A stretch of DNA of 33,339 bases from Oscillospiraceae bacterium (GCA_020024235.1 JAHHUA010000002.1:1-33339), one strand, 5' to 3'; counted from the stretch's first letter, positions 7,441 to 15,742 are shown. Notes: generated by a model from the sequence alone, not told the origin. Numbers and translations are program-made.

Positions 7441-8250
7441 TTAGTTTGCTGATACAACACCTGCGGAGGAAATCAGGTCATTTACCTTGGAAGAGGTAAT
7501 GTAATCGAAAAATTCCTGTGCAGTCTTGCTCAGTTCCTTGCCCTCCATTGTAACCAAAACGAAAGGACGCTGTACTTTGTAGCTGCCATCTTTTACTGTA
7601 TCCTCAGAAGGAGCAACTCCATTTACCATCAAAACTTTTACATTATCTTTAACAGCGGACAGTGAAGCATATCCAACTGCATTGGGGTTTTGAGAAACTG
7701 TTGTAATTACATCACCTGTAGATGTCAGTTCCTGACGGTATTTACAAGAATTTTTGGTTTCTGTAATACTTTCAAAGCCATCTCTGGTACCGGAACCAGC
7801 TTCACGACCAATCAAAACGATTTCCTTGTCATCACCGCCCACATCTTTCCAGTTTGTGATTTCACCTGTGTATATCTTGGCGATTTGTTCTACAGTGAGA
7901 TCTGTTACAGGATTTTCAGGATTTACGATAACAGCAATACCATCATAAGCAAGAACTGTACCCTTTAGACCATCGGACTTTTCTTCTTCACTCAAAGCTC
8001 TGCTGGAAAGACCTATATCACATCTGCCTTCCTTAACAGCAGTAATTCCGGAGCCGGAACCTGTAGGGTTGTAAGTGAATTTAACATCCTTGTTATTCTC
8101 AACAAATGCTTCTCCTAAAATATTGATTACTTCCTCCATAGAAGTAGATCCATCTGTTGAAACAGCAGCCGCTGCTGCTTTCTGTCCGCATCCAGACAAA
8201 GCTGACATCATCATTGTCATTCCCAAAATAAGTGCTAAAAACTTTTTCAT
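7441..8250 (-). CDS. pstS: Phosphate-binding lipoprotein PstS
   Basis: A 269-residue periplasmic-type binding protein anchored as a lipoprotein. The signal peptide (1-20) ends in lipobox LSGC with Cys21. The phosphate pocket motifs are STDGSTSMEE near residue 31, the GSGSGITAVKEGRCDIGLSSR segment and REAGSGTRDGFES. It captures phosphate outside the membrane and delivers it to PstCAB. It is the first gene of the operon, with AAAGGA eight bases before the ATG and PhoP-type repeats upstream. The mature N-terminus carries a short alanine run (KAAAAAV) as linker. Confidence 0.96.
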   Translation of the reverse strand: MKKFLALILGMTMMMSALSGCGQKAAAAAVSTDGSTSMEEVINILGEAFVENNKDVKFTYNPTGSGSGITAVKEGRCDIGLSSRALSEEEKSDGLKGTVLAYDGIAVIVNPENPVTDLTVEQIAKIYTGEITNWKDVGGDDKEIVLIGREAGSGTRDGFESITETKNSCKYRQELTSTGDVITTVSQNPNAVGYASLSAVKDNVKVLMVNGVAPSEDTVKDGSYKVQRPFVLVTMEGKELSKTAQEFFDYITSSKVNDLISSAGVVSAN

Positions 8251-8310
8251 AGTTATTTTCCTTTCATCTATGTACTAATTTCGTATCAACCATCTTGTTG
8301 TTACAAACTT

Positions 8311-8365
8311 ATTTTAGATTTCAAATGTCAAATAAAAAATACAAGTTATGTAAAATTAATGTCAA
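8311..8365 (-). promoter_or_regulatory. Candidate PhoP-binding repeats and promoter of the pst-pho operon
   Basis: Reading the minus strand towards pstS: TTGACA (8360-8365), TTTACA (8349-8354, exactly 11 bases on), a weak in-phase copy, then TTGACA (8326-8331, 23 bases on). A -10-like TAAAAT (8311-8316) follows nine bases later. Direct TT(A/T/C)ACA repeats at about 11-base spacing, starting near -22 with no separate -35, are the known layout of PhoP-activated promoters in Bacillus subtilis. The leader to pstS is about 55 bases. Confidence 0.6.
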
Positions 8366-8924
8366 ATTGCTATTATCAATAAAATTTCTTACTAATATTA
8401 GTCAAAAACGACAATAATTTTTAAAAAACAAGATAACACATACTCTGTTTATGGTTTAGCCTTGTTGCTTATACATTCACTCACAATGCAAATTCATAAA
8501 CTACTATGAAAAAATATTATTTCACTCAGAAACACCAATTCAAAACTGTATTTAAAAAATTTTTGTATTTGTATCAGAAGAGAAAATCCCGGACTTTTTG
8601 GTATATAGCTCTAAAACTATGTAAAACCACATTTTAAATACCATTTATAATAAGCAGTAAAAAAAATTATTGTGTAACTAAATTGAAGCAGACACTTTCT
8701 GATGTTAACCAGGAAATACAGATAAGTAAACTTTATTTCTGTTATCTGTTATTGTACAGATATTAAAAATTAACCACTACTACTGTAAAATTTTTGACAA
8801 ATACAAAGATGTAAAGAAAAATCGTGTTTTCATCAAATTTTATTTTTTAATTGTCAATATTATTCTGCCTCCTGATACTAAAATAATACGGGAAGCACAA
8901 AAAATTGCTGACTGCATTTAAACT
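8366..8924. other. Long AT-rich non-coding stretch between the pst-pho promoter and guaB
   Basis: No convincing reading frame with a ribosome site is visible on either strand. The stretch has a loose hairpin, ACAGATAA/TTATCTGT on the minus strand around 8727-8756, but no U-run. I see no tRNA, riboswitch core or CRISPR array. It may hold distal regulatory sites of the pst promoter or an unrecognised small RNA. Confidence 0.5.
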
Positions 8925-8966
8925 AAAAAAAGGAAAACGGTACAGTTCCCAAAGGGGAATGTACCG
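8925..8966 (-). terminator. Intrinsic terminator of guaB
   Basis: Arms CGGTACAGTTCCC (8938-8950) and GGGGAATGTACCG (8954-8966) pair over 12 of 13 positions around an AAA loop. In the minus-strand RNA the stem is followed by UUUUCCUUUUUUU (8925-8937). It lies 85 bases after the guaB stop codon. Confidence 0.85.
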
Positions 8967-9050
8967 TACCCTGCACATCATCTATACTTAACTAACTCTA
9001 GTTAAATCACACACTTTATTATAAACTCGGATTTTAACTAAAAATATCTG

Positions 9051-10532
9051 TTACATTGGGCTTGCAGAGTAGTTAGGAGCTTCCTTGGTAATATAAATAT
9101 CGTGAGGGTGACTTTCTTTAAGTCCTGCACCTGTAATTTTTACAAATTGAGCCTTCTTGTGGAGGTCATCAATAGTTCTGCATCCACAGTAACCCATACC
9201 TGCTCTGATACCTCCGATAATCTGGAAAATAGTATCTGCAACAGGACCCTTAAATGGTACACGGCCTTCAACACCTTCCGGAACAAGCTTTCTGTTATCC
9301 TTATCTTCCTGGAAGTATCTGTCCTTACTTCCCTTAGCCATAGCACCCAAGCTTCCCATACCTCTGTATACTTTAAAACTTCTGCCCTGATAAATTTCTC
9401 TTTCACCGGGAGCTTCTTCACAACCTGCCAGGAGAGAACCAAGCATAACAAGGTTTGCACCTGCTGCCAATGCTTTAACAACATCACCGGAGTATTTGAT
9501 GCCTCCGTCGGCAATAATCGGAATATTGTATTTTGCTGCAACCTTTGCAGCATCATAAACTGCTGTAATTTGAGGTACACCTATACCTGCCACAACACGG
9601 GTTGTACAAATAGAACCGGGGCCGATACCAACCTTAACACAGTCTGCACCTGCTTTGATTAAATCTTCTGTAGCTTCTGCTGTAGCAACATTTCCTGCAA
9701 TAAGAGCAATATCAGGATATTTAGCCTTAATTTTCTTAATACATTCCATAATGCCTGCACTGTGTCCATGTGCTGAGTCAAGAACCAATGCGTCAACCTG
9801 TGCTTCAACCAAAGCGTTTACTCTGTCCATAACATCCTGTGTTACACCAACTGCTGCCGCACAGAGAAGTCGTCCGCTTTCATCTCTTGCAGAGTTTGGA
9901 TATTTAACTGCTTTCTCAATATCTTTAATTGTGATAAGACCCTTGAGCTTGCCTTCATCATCTACAATAGGAAGTTTTTCAATTTTGTGTGCCATAAGAA
10001 TTTTTTGTGCTTCATCCAAAGATGTGCCCACGGGAGCTGTAATCAATTCTTCCTTAGTCATGACTTCTTTAATTTTGACATCAAACTGTTGGAGGAATTT
10101 CATATCTCTGTTTGTTATAATTCCCACTAATTTGCCGTTTTCGCAAATCGGAACACCTGAAATCTTATATTTTCTCATAAGTTCTTCGGCGTCAAATACA
10201 TAATGTTCCGGTGAAAGGAAAAACGGGTTTACAATTACACCGTTTTCGGAACGCTTTACCTTATCCACTTCATCTGCCTGTTCTTCAATGGACATATTTT
10301 TGTGAATTACACCAATACCGCCTTCTCTTGCAATAGCTATAGCCATAGGTGCAGTTGTAACAGTATCCATAGCAGCTGTTATAATAGGTGTGTTAAGTTT
10401 AATGTTTCTTGCCAAAATTGTTGAAAAGTCTGCATCCTTAGGCAAAATATCGGATTTGCCGGGAATGAGCAGCACATCATCAAAAGTAAGACCTTCTTTT
10501 ACAAATTTTTCATTGTTTTCTAAACTAAGCAT
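9051..10532 (-). CDS. guaB: IMP dehydrogenase
   Basis: A 493-residue enzyme of normal length that oxidises IMP to XMP with NAD+, the committed step of GMP synthesis. The TIM barrel is interrupted by a pair of CBS domains (about residues 95-215; PVGTSLDEAQKIL and KLPIVDDEGKLKGLITIKDIEK are clear). The catalytic loop GIGPGSICTTR places the active cysteine at 309, and the mobile flap (RYFQ, then EGVEGRVPFKG) is intact. AGGAGG lies seven bases before the ATG. It has its own promoter and terminator and so is monocistronic. Placement near the origin is common in Firmicutes. Confidence 0.97.
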   Translation of the reverse strand: MLSLENNEKFVKEGLTFDDVLLIPGKSDILPKDADFSTILARNIKLNTPIITAAMDTVTTAPMAIAIAREGGIGVIHKNMSIEEQADEVDKVKRSENGVIVNPFFLSPEHYVFDAEELMRKYKISGVPICENGKLVGIITNRDMKFLQQFDVKIKEVMTKEELITAPVGTSLDEAQKILMAHKIEKLPIVDDEGKLKGLITIKDIEKAVKYPNSARDESGRLLCAAAVGVTQDVMDRVNALVEAQVDALVLDSAHGHSAGIMECIKKIKAKYPDIALIAGNVATAEATEDLIKAGADCVKVGIGPGSICTTRVVAGIGVPQITAVYDAAKVAAKYNIPIIADGGIKYSGDVVKALAAGANLVMLGSLLAGCEEAPGEREIYQGRSFKVYRGMGSLGAMAKGSKDRYFQEDKDNRKLVPEGVEGRVPFKGPVADTIFQIIGGIRAGMGYCGCRTIDDLHKKAQFVKITGAGLKESHPHDIYITKEAPNYSASPM

Positions 10533-10562
10533 TTTTAACTCCTCCTGTTTTTATTTTTATCT

Positions 10563-10591
10563 ATTTTAACATTTATAATCACATAATTCAA
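10563..10591 (-). promoter_or_regulatory. Putative guaB promoter
   Basis: On the minus strand TTGAAT (10586-10591) and TAAAAT (10563-10568) are 17 bases apart. Transcription would start about 24 bases before the guaB ATG, too short a leader for a purine riboswitch. The surroundings are very AT-rich, so chance matches are possible. Confidence 0.5.
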
Positions 10592-10702
10592 TATTATATC
10601 AGTATTTTATTTGCTAATATATTTAAATTACTTTTTAGTATTATATATATATTATTTTATATAATATTATGACTTTTTTGGAAATATATACATATAAATC
10701 GA

Positions 10703-10733
10703 CGCATAATATAAGTTTAACTTATATTATGCG
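10703..10733. terminator. Perfect AT-rich hairpin between the thioesterase gene and guaB
   Basis: Bases 10703-10717 and 10719-10733 are perfect inverted repeats (15 pairs, CGCATAATATAAGTT and its complement) around one base. It lies 20 bases past the thioesterase stop. On the plus strand it is followed by TTTTTA; on the minus strand by a weaker CGATTTATAT. It probably ends thioesterase transcription and may work in both directions. Confidence 0.65.
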
Positions 10734-10753
10734 TTTTTACTGAATTTGGTGAT

Positions 10754-11503
10754 TTATTTTTTAGATGGCTTAAATGTTATTACTGCATCAAAACATTTAA
10801 CTTCCCCTTTATCTCCCCCCACATAAAAACTGTTTTCAGCAATATGTTCAACTTTTATATCAAGTTTTTCCCCTAATACTGCTTCGTTTTTATATTGAAT
10901 AATTACATTATCCACTTCTCTGTGAGCTGCAAATTCTTTGGGAATGTAGTCCATTACAATATCGCCGTATACACAGTTATTCATATGCTCATTTATATCT
11001 AAATCAGAATATCTAACCTGTTTGTTTCCCACAGGCTTAGCTGTTTCTACAGGTTTTATTCTAGTTTCCAATAATTGACCGCATTTTTGTGAAGTTTCAT
11101 CTACAGGAAGTTTAAATTTAAATTCACCGGGACGCAGTATTTTTCTCTCTCTGGGGTTTATAATAACCCAAGATGTTTGACATTCTGCCAGCATTTCTCC
11201 GTTTTCATTAAATACTGCAGTATAACGGAGGAATGAGGCTCTTTGTGTTTTTTGCGGTGTGGTTCTGATTAAGTATTTTTCACCGTTTACTGGCATCTTA
11301 TTTATTTTAATACCTATTTTGGAAAGTACAAAAACTATTCCTGCCGAATACATTTTAGCATATGTAATTCCCAAGCTGTTCAGCTGATCTGTTCCCGCTT
11401 TTTGAAGTACCCTCATAAGAGATGACAATTTCATTCTGTTGTTTAAATCACATTCATAGTCTTTTACATAGCTGTCTGAAAAATAAGTAACATTTTTATC
11501 CAT
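10754..11503 (-). CDS. Acyl-ACP thioesterase
   Basis: A 249-residue double-hotdog protein of the FatA/FatB-like family, which releases free fatty acids from acyl carrier protein in the cytoplasm. The first hotdog (about 1-125) carries the substrate groove; the second has the catalytic-type segment D-L-D-I-N-E-H-M-N-N (about 167-176), including Asn171 and His173 as in bacterial and plant members. There is no transit or signal peptide. GGAGAG precedes the ATG by six bases. It stands alone between serS and guaB with 180 bases upstream, and nothing there ties it to a fatty acid operon. Chain-length preference cannot be read from sequence. Confidence 0.9.
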   Translation of the reverse strand: MDKNVTYFSDSYVKDYECDLNNRMKLSSLMRVLQKAGTDQLNSLGITYAKMYSAGIVFVLSKIGIKINKMPVNGEKYLIRTTPQKTQRASFLRYTAVFNENGEMLAECQTSWVIINPRERKILRPGEFKFKLPVDETSQKCGQLLETRIKPVETAKPVGNKQVRYSDLDINEHMNNCVYGDIVMDYIPKEFAAHREVDNVIIQYKNEAVLGEKLDIKVEHIAENSFYVGGDKGEVKCFDAVITFKPSKK

Positions 11504-11683
11504 AATATCTCTCCTTTATACTATGGCAGTTTTGGGTTGCCATTTTAATTTACTTGCACAGACCTTTTCTCATTGGGTTACCGGAGTTTATTTTTTTGAT
11601 ACAAATGCTTTTTTGAATTTTATCATCTTCTTTACTGTATTTATTATATAAACATAAAACAGGCTAAATCGGATATTGTTCGA

Positions 11684-12964
11684 TTATTTTGCGGGTTTTA
11701 TTTCATTAACACCCATATACGGCTTTAATACCTGAGGAATTGTTACAGAACCATCTCCGTTTTGATAATTTTCCAATATAGCAGCAACAGTTCTTCCCAC
11801 TGCAAGCCCTGAGCCATTGAGAGTATGTACAAATTTTGCTTTTTCTTTTGGCCCGTTTTTAAATCTTATTCCTGCTCTTCTTGCCTGATAGTCTTCAAAG
11901 TTGCTGCAACTGGATATTTCCACATATTTGCCATAAGAAGGCATCCAAACTTCTATATCATAAGTTTTGGCACTGGAAAATCCCAAATCCCCAGCACAAA
12001 GTTTAACCACCCTGTAAGGAAGTCCTAATTGCTGAAGAAGATATTCTGCATCTGCTGTCAGTTTTTCCAGTTCATCATAGGAAGTTTCAGGAGTTACAAA
12101 CTCAACCAGTTCTACTTTGTTAAATTGGTGCTGTCTTATAATACCACGGGTATCTCTGCCTGCACTGCCGGCTTCTGCTCTGAAACAAGCTGAATAAGCA
12201 CAGTATTTTTCAGGAAGTTTATTTTTGTCCAGAATTTCTTCTCTGTGATAATTTGTAACAGGTACCTCCGCTGTAGGTATCATATAATAATCGGTGTTTT
12301 CAATTTTAAACATATCCTCTGCAAATTTCGGAAGCTGTCCGGTTCCTGTCATGGAATCCTTATTTGCCATAAGCGGTGTGAGCATTTCGGTATATCCATG
12401 GCTTGTATGGGTATCGAGAAAAAAGTTTATAACACTTCTTTCAAGTCTTGCCCCAAGCCCTTTATAAAAAGTAAACCGTTTACCTGTTACTTTTACACCT
12501 CTTTCAAAATCCAAAATACCCAAATTTGTTCCTATATCCCAATGGGCTTTTGGTTCATATGGAAATTCCCTGGGTGCTCCTATTCTTCGTATTTCTGTAT
12601 TATCTTCATCATCTTTTCCTTCAGGGACAGATTCATGAGGAATGTTTGGTATACTCAAAAGTATACTTTTCTGTTTTTCCTCCAGTTTTGCAATTTCTTT
12701 ATCCAGTGCTGAAATTTCATCGGATACTGCTCTTAACTTATCCATGATTTCAGTTACATCTTTACCTTCTTTTTTATATGAAGGTATCATTTTGCTGGCT
12801 TTGTTTTGTTCGGCTTTCAGATTGTCGGTTTTGGTATTTAAAACACGGCGTTGTTCATCTATTTTAAGAACTTCATCAATCTGTTTGTCCATATTTTTAT
12901 TTCTTTTTCTGACAGCCGCTTTTACTCTGTCAGGGTCATTTCTTACAACCTTAATATCAAGCAT
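11684..12964 (-). CDS. serS: Seryl-tRNA synthetase
   Basis: A 426-residue class II synthetase. Residues 1 to about 105 form the tRNA-binding coiled coil, rich in Lys/Glu heptads. Motif 2 is visible as CFRAEAGSAGRDTRGIIR and motif 3 as NGSGLAVGRTVAAILENYQ near the C-terminus; both bind ATP. It charges tRNA-Ser, and tRNA-Sec if present. It starts 14 bases after the parB stop, so it appears cotranscribed with parA-parB. There is no room for a T-box leader, so any serine-responsive control would have to act elsewhere. Confidence 0.97.
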   Translation of the reverse strand: MLDIKVVRNDPDRVKAAVRKRNKNMDKQIDEVLKIDEQRRVLNTKTDNLKAEQNKASKMIPSYKKEGKDVTEIMDKLRAVSDEISALDKEIAKLEEKQKSILLSIPNIPHESVPEGKDDEDNTEIRRIGAPREFPYEPKAHWDIGTNLGILDFERGVKVTGKRFTFYKGLGARLERSVINFFLDTHTSHGYTEMLTPLMANKDSMTGTGQLPKFAEDMFKIENTDYYMIPTAEVPVTNYHREEILDKNKLPEKYCAYSACFRAEAGSAGRDTRGIIRQHQFNKVELVEFVTPETSYDELEKLTADAEYLLQQLGLPYRVVKLCAGDLGFSSAKTYDIEVWMPSYGKYVEISSCSNFEDYQARRAGIRFKNGPKEKAKFVHTLNGSGLAVGRTVAAILENYQNGDGSVTIPQVLKPYMGVNEIKPAK

Positions 12965-12978
12965 TCTAAAGTCTTCCT

Positions 12979-13848
12979 TTAATAATTTGTTTTATCCGCA
13001 AAAATTTGTGCTATTTTTTCCAATTCTTCCTTTGATGAAAAACTGATTTCAACTGTACCTTTATCTTTTTTATGTTTAATTTTAACTTTTTGTGCCAAGG
13101 AGTTTTCCATAGAAATTTCCACTTCTTTGTAAAAACTTTCTCCCCAGTCATTTTCCTTAATTTTTTCTTTAGGCTTTTTATCTTTGTTTTGAGCCAATTT
13201 TTCAGTTTCTCTTACGGAAAGACCTTTTTTCTCAATAATATCCGCAGCATTTTTTATAGCTTCTTCATTTTCAAAGCTGAGAAGAGCCCTTGCATGGCCT
13301 GAGGAAATTTTGCCTTCCTTAACTGATTCAATAACACTTTCGGGTAATTTAAGCAATCTTAGTGCATTAGTTATTGACGGGCGGGATTTTCCCACTTTTT
13401 TTGAAATTTCGTCCTGAGTATAACCATGTTCCTCTGTTAAAGCTTTATATCCCATAGCTTCTTCGATTACATTTAGGTTTTCCCTTTGTAAATTTTCTAT
13501 CAGTGCAAGTTCCATAGCCTGACTGTCTGAAATATCACGAATTATAGCGGGAATTTCCGTAAGTCCTGCCATTCTGGAGGCTCTCCATCTTCTTTCCCCT
13601 GCTACGATTTCATATCTCCCGTTAGCTGTTTCTCTTACTATAAGAGGCTGCAACACTCCATGCTGCTTTATGGAATCAGCAAGCTCAGCAATGGGTATTT
13701 CATCAAAAGATTTTCGAGGCTGATTTTTATTGGGCTCAATATCTGTCAAAGAAATTTTTGTAACCATATTTTCATTTTCGCTGTTTTCATCAAATATAGC
13801 GTCCAGTCCTCTGCCTAATCCGCCTTTTTTCATTGCCACATCTATCAC
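12979..13848 (-). CDS. parB: Chromosome-partitioning CTPase ParB (Spo0J)
   Basis: A 289-residue ParB. The N-terminal peptide MKKGGLGRGLDAIF is the segment that stimulates ParA ATPase. The CTP-binding domain contains NQPRKSFDE and GERRWRASR. The central helix-turn-helix (YTQDEISKKVGKSRPSITNALRLL) recognises parS, and the C-terminal 60 residues form the dimer domain (KIKHKKDKGTVEISF). It loads at parS and slides as a clamp, recruiting SMC and organising the origin. GAGG lies six bases before the first ATG, which I kept; an ATG five codons later (13833) also gives a normal ParB N-terminus. Two parS sites lie 0.9 and 3.1 kb away. Confidence 0.96.
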   Translation of the reverse strand: MIDVAMKKGGLGRGLDAIFDENSENENMVTKISLTDIEPNKNQPRKSFDEIPIAELADSIKQHGVLQPLIVRETANGRYEIVAGERRWRASRMAGLTEIPAIIRDISDSQAMELALIENLQRENLNVIEEAMGYKALTEEHGYTQDEISKKVGKSRPSITNALRLLKLPESVIESVKEGKISSGHARALLSFENEEAIKNAADIIEKKGLSVRETEKLAQNKDKKPKEKIKENDWGESFYKEVEISMENSLAQKVKIKHKKDKGTVEISFSSKEELEKIAQIFADKTNY

Positions 13849-13853
13849 CTCAT

Positions 13854-14618
13854 CTATTTATTGTTTTTTATAAGTTCTTTTGCCAAATCCATATATGCTT
13901 TGGTTCCTTTGGAATTTATATCATAATATAAAACAGGCATTCCAAATCCCGGAGCTTCCGATAATTTTACATTTCTTGGAATAGTTGTGGCAAAAACTTT
14001 TCCCGGGAAATATTTTTTTACTTCATCTACAACCTGCATTGTGAGATTAAGTCTGCCATCAAACATAGTGCAAAGTACACCTTCAATATCAATTTCGGGG
14101 TTATATAATCTTTTTACTTTTTTTATTGTGGATACCAGTTGAGATAAACCCTCCAATGCATAAAATTCACATTGAATGGGAATTATTACACTTTGTCCTG
14201 CTGTCAGAGCATTTATAGTAATAAGTCCCAAAGAAGGAGGACAATCTATAAATATAAAATCATATCTGTCTTTAACTTTTGCCAAAGCTGATTTTACTAT
14301 ATTATTTCTGTCACTGTTGTCAATCATTTCAAGTTCTGCCCCTGCTGCTTCTATTCCCGAAGGAATAATATCCACATTTTTATATTCTGTTTTTATTATA
14401 ACTTCTTCTGCTTGGGCATCATTTACCAAAATATCATAAATTGTTTTTTTAAGTCCTTTTCTGGAAATGCCATAACCGCTGGTAGTGTTTCCCTGAGGGT
14501 CCATATCCACAATAAGAACTTTTTTTCCCAAATTTCCCACTGCTGCCGCAAGATTTACGGCTGTTGTTGTTTTTCCTACTCCGCCTTTTTGGTTGGCTAC
14601 TGCTATAATTTTACTCAT
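13854..14618 (-). CDS. parA: Chromosome-partitioning ATPase ParA (Soj)
   Basis: A 254-residue deviant-Walker ATPase. NQKGGVGKTTT (9-19) contains signature Lys11 and catalytic Lys16. Walker A' is DMDPQGN and Walker B FIFIDCPPSLG. There is no N-terminal DNA-binding extension, so this is the short chromosomal Soj type rather than a plasmid ParA. It cycles on and off DNA under ParB control and, in Bacillus, also regulates DnaA. It starts the parA-parB-serS unit, with its own promoter at 14670-14698, and ends five bases before parB. Confidence 0.96.
   Translation of the reverse strand: MSKIIAVANQKGGVGKTTTAVNLAAAVGNLGKKVLIVDMDPQGNTTSGYGISRKGLKKTIYDILVNDAQAEEVIIKTEYKNVDIIPSGIEAAGAELEMIDNSDRNNIVKSALAKVKDRYDFIFIDCPPSLGLITINALTAGQSVIIPIQCEFYALEGLSQLVSTIKKVKRLYNPEIDIEGVLCTMFDGRLNLTMQVVDEVKKYFPGKVFATTIPRNVKLSEAPGFGMPVLYYDINSKGTKAYMDLAKELIKNNK
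13998..14011. promoter_or_regulatory. Candidate Noc-binding site inside parA
   Basis: The plus strand reads TTTTCCCGGGAAAT, matching the Bacillus Noc site ATTTCCCGGGAAAT at 13 of 14 positions. It lies in the parA codons for Y-F-P-G-K. It is the only such site I found in the window. That this Noc recognises the same sequence is assumed from family knowledge. Confidence 0.5.
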
Positions 14619-14669
14619 TTTCAGCCTCTCTTGTATAGAAATATTTATTATATCTTATTTGTGTTTAAT

Positions 14670-14698
14670 ATTGTATCACTAAATTAAAATTTTTTCAA
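14670..14698 (-). promoter_or_regulatory. Putative parA-parB-serS promoter
   Basis: On the minus strand TTGAAA (14693-14698) and TACAAT (14670-14675) are separated by 17 bases, about 50 bases before the parA ATG. These are the same two hexamers and spacing as the dnaA promoter at 23526-23554. Confidence 0.6.
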
Positions 14699-14782
14699 CA
14701 AATCATATGAATATTACATTACAGGTTTGTTTTTTATATATTAATTTTGGTTTTTGGGTATTTTCCGTATGTTTCGACATAA

Positions 14783-14798
14783 TGTTTCACGTGAAACA
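14783..14798. promoter_or_regulatory. parS site between noc and parA
   Basis: The sequence TGTTTCACGTGAAACA is a perfect 16-base palindrome matching the Firmicute parS consensus. It lies in the 256-base gap between noc and parA, about 85 bases upstream of the -35 of the parA promoter. ParB loaded here could also influence parA transcription by spreading. Confidence 0.95.
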
Positions 14799-14874
14799 AC
14801 AAAGTAAATTAATATCTTATTTTATAGCTGAGGGATTTTATATGGAATTGGTAATTATACAGTATATTTAAAAT

Positions 14875-15681
14875 TTAAACAACAGGACTTTTTTTCTTTA
14901 AAATTTTTATATTATAGTTTATAAAGTCTTCGTCTTCCTGTTGCTGAGAAATTATTTCAAATCCTGCTGACTTCATAAAATTAACTGCATTATTTAATGT
15001 GCTCTGGAAAACTTTAACATCATTTACTTTTACCGTAATTTCAGACTGATTTTTTGAAATTAGTTTTTTCACATACTTTTCACTTTGTTCCACATTTAAG
15101 TTATATTTAATAATATGATTTATAGCTTTTATTCTTAATTTTTCCTCACTTAATTTAAGTATTCCACGGGCGTGTCTTTCTGTAAGTTTTCCACTTATAA
15201 TAAGTTGTTCACAGCGAGGTGTTAATTTTAAAAGTCGGAGTTTATTTGCTACCGAGCCTTGAGTTTTTCCCAAAAGTTCCCCCAGCTCCTGTTGATTAAT
15301 ATTTTTTAGCTCCATTATATTTTTGAGTGCTTTTGCTTCTTCAAAGAAATTTAAATCCTTTCTTTGAACATTTTCAATAAGAGCCAACACTGCTGACTGC
15401 TGGTTTGATACATCTTCAATAATTGCCGGAACGTATTTAAACCCTAATGCCAAACAAGCTCTGCTGCGTCTTTCCCCGGCTATTAATTCATAGCATTTTT
15501 CCGAAAGTTTTCTGACTGTAACAGGCTGTAAAAGTCCGTTTTCCTTTATACTTGCCATAAGACTTTGTAAATCATCCTGATTTAAAATTTGTCTGGGCTG
15601 ATTTGGGTTAATGCAAATATACTCAAGTGGAATTGCCACCACTTTGTTTATTTCTTTTTCCTGTTCCAGGTATTCCGTCAT
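14875..15681 (-). CDS. noc: Nucleoid occlusion protein Noc (ParB paralogue)
   Basis: A 268-residue ParB-like protein. The ParB core has NPNQPRQILNQDD and CTP-binding GERRSRACL (Ser where ParB has Trp), a helix-turn-helix (INQQELGELLGKTQGSVANKLRLL) and a C-terminal dimer domain ending in QQEDEDFINYNIKILKK, which resembles Noc rather than Spo0J. Its position between rsmG and parA is the noc position in Bacillus. Noc binds its own sites and blocks division over the nucleoid. The ParA-activating GLGRGL peptide is absent, as expected, but so is the usual amphipathic membrane helix: the protein starts MTEYLEQEKEINKVVAIP. AGGAGG seven bases before the ATG fixes the start, so no extension is hidden upstream. 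Confidence 0.88.
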   Translation of the reverse strand: MTEYLEQEKEINKVVAIPLEYICINPNQPRQILNQDDLQSLMASIKENGLLQPVTVRKLSEKCYELIAGERRSRACLALGFKYVPAIIEDVSNQQSAVLALIENVQRKDLNFFEEAKALKNIMELKNINQQELGELLGKTQGSVANKLRLLKLTPRCEQLIISGKLTERHARGILKLSEEKLRIKAINHIIKYNLNVEQSEKYVKKLISKNQSEITVKVNDVKVFQSTLNNAVNFMKSAGFEIISQQQEDEDFINYNIKILKKKSPVV

Positions 15682-15699
15682 CTTTTTCCCTCCTATACA

Positions 15700-15742
15700 A
15701 ATAAAAGTGCCAATACAACATTTGTAATGTTATACTAGCACT
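15700..15742 (-). terminator. Long hairpin between rsmG and noc
   Basis: Bases 15706-15722 and 15726-15742 form a 17-pair stem around a 3-base loop. The three imperfect positions are all G-U pairs in the minus-strand RNA but A-C mismatches in plus-strand RNA. UUUUAU (15700-15705) follows. This is a strong, strand-specific terminator for the mnmE-mnmG-rsmG transcript or an attenuator in front of noc, whose ribosome site starts only a few bases later. Confidence 0.75.

Noticed and set aside
8606..8617. On the minus strand GTTTTAGAGCTA, identical to the start of some type II-A CRISPR repeats.
   Set aside because: The match stops after 12 bases, there is no second copy, no AAAAC end and no cas gene; a chance match in AT-rich DNA is the best explanation.
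9140..9580. A 146-codon minus-strand frame inside guaB.
   Set aside because: It is the shifted frame of the IMP dehydrogenase core, whose catalytic motifs are intact in the main frame.
10533..10562. Purine or other riboswitch in front of guaB.
   Set aside because: The predicted leader is only about 24 bases and has no aptamer-like pairing.
12965..12978. Possible T-box leader for serS.
   Set aside because: Only 14 bases separate parB and serS, with no leader RNA possible between them.
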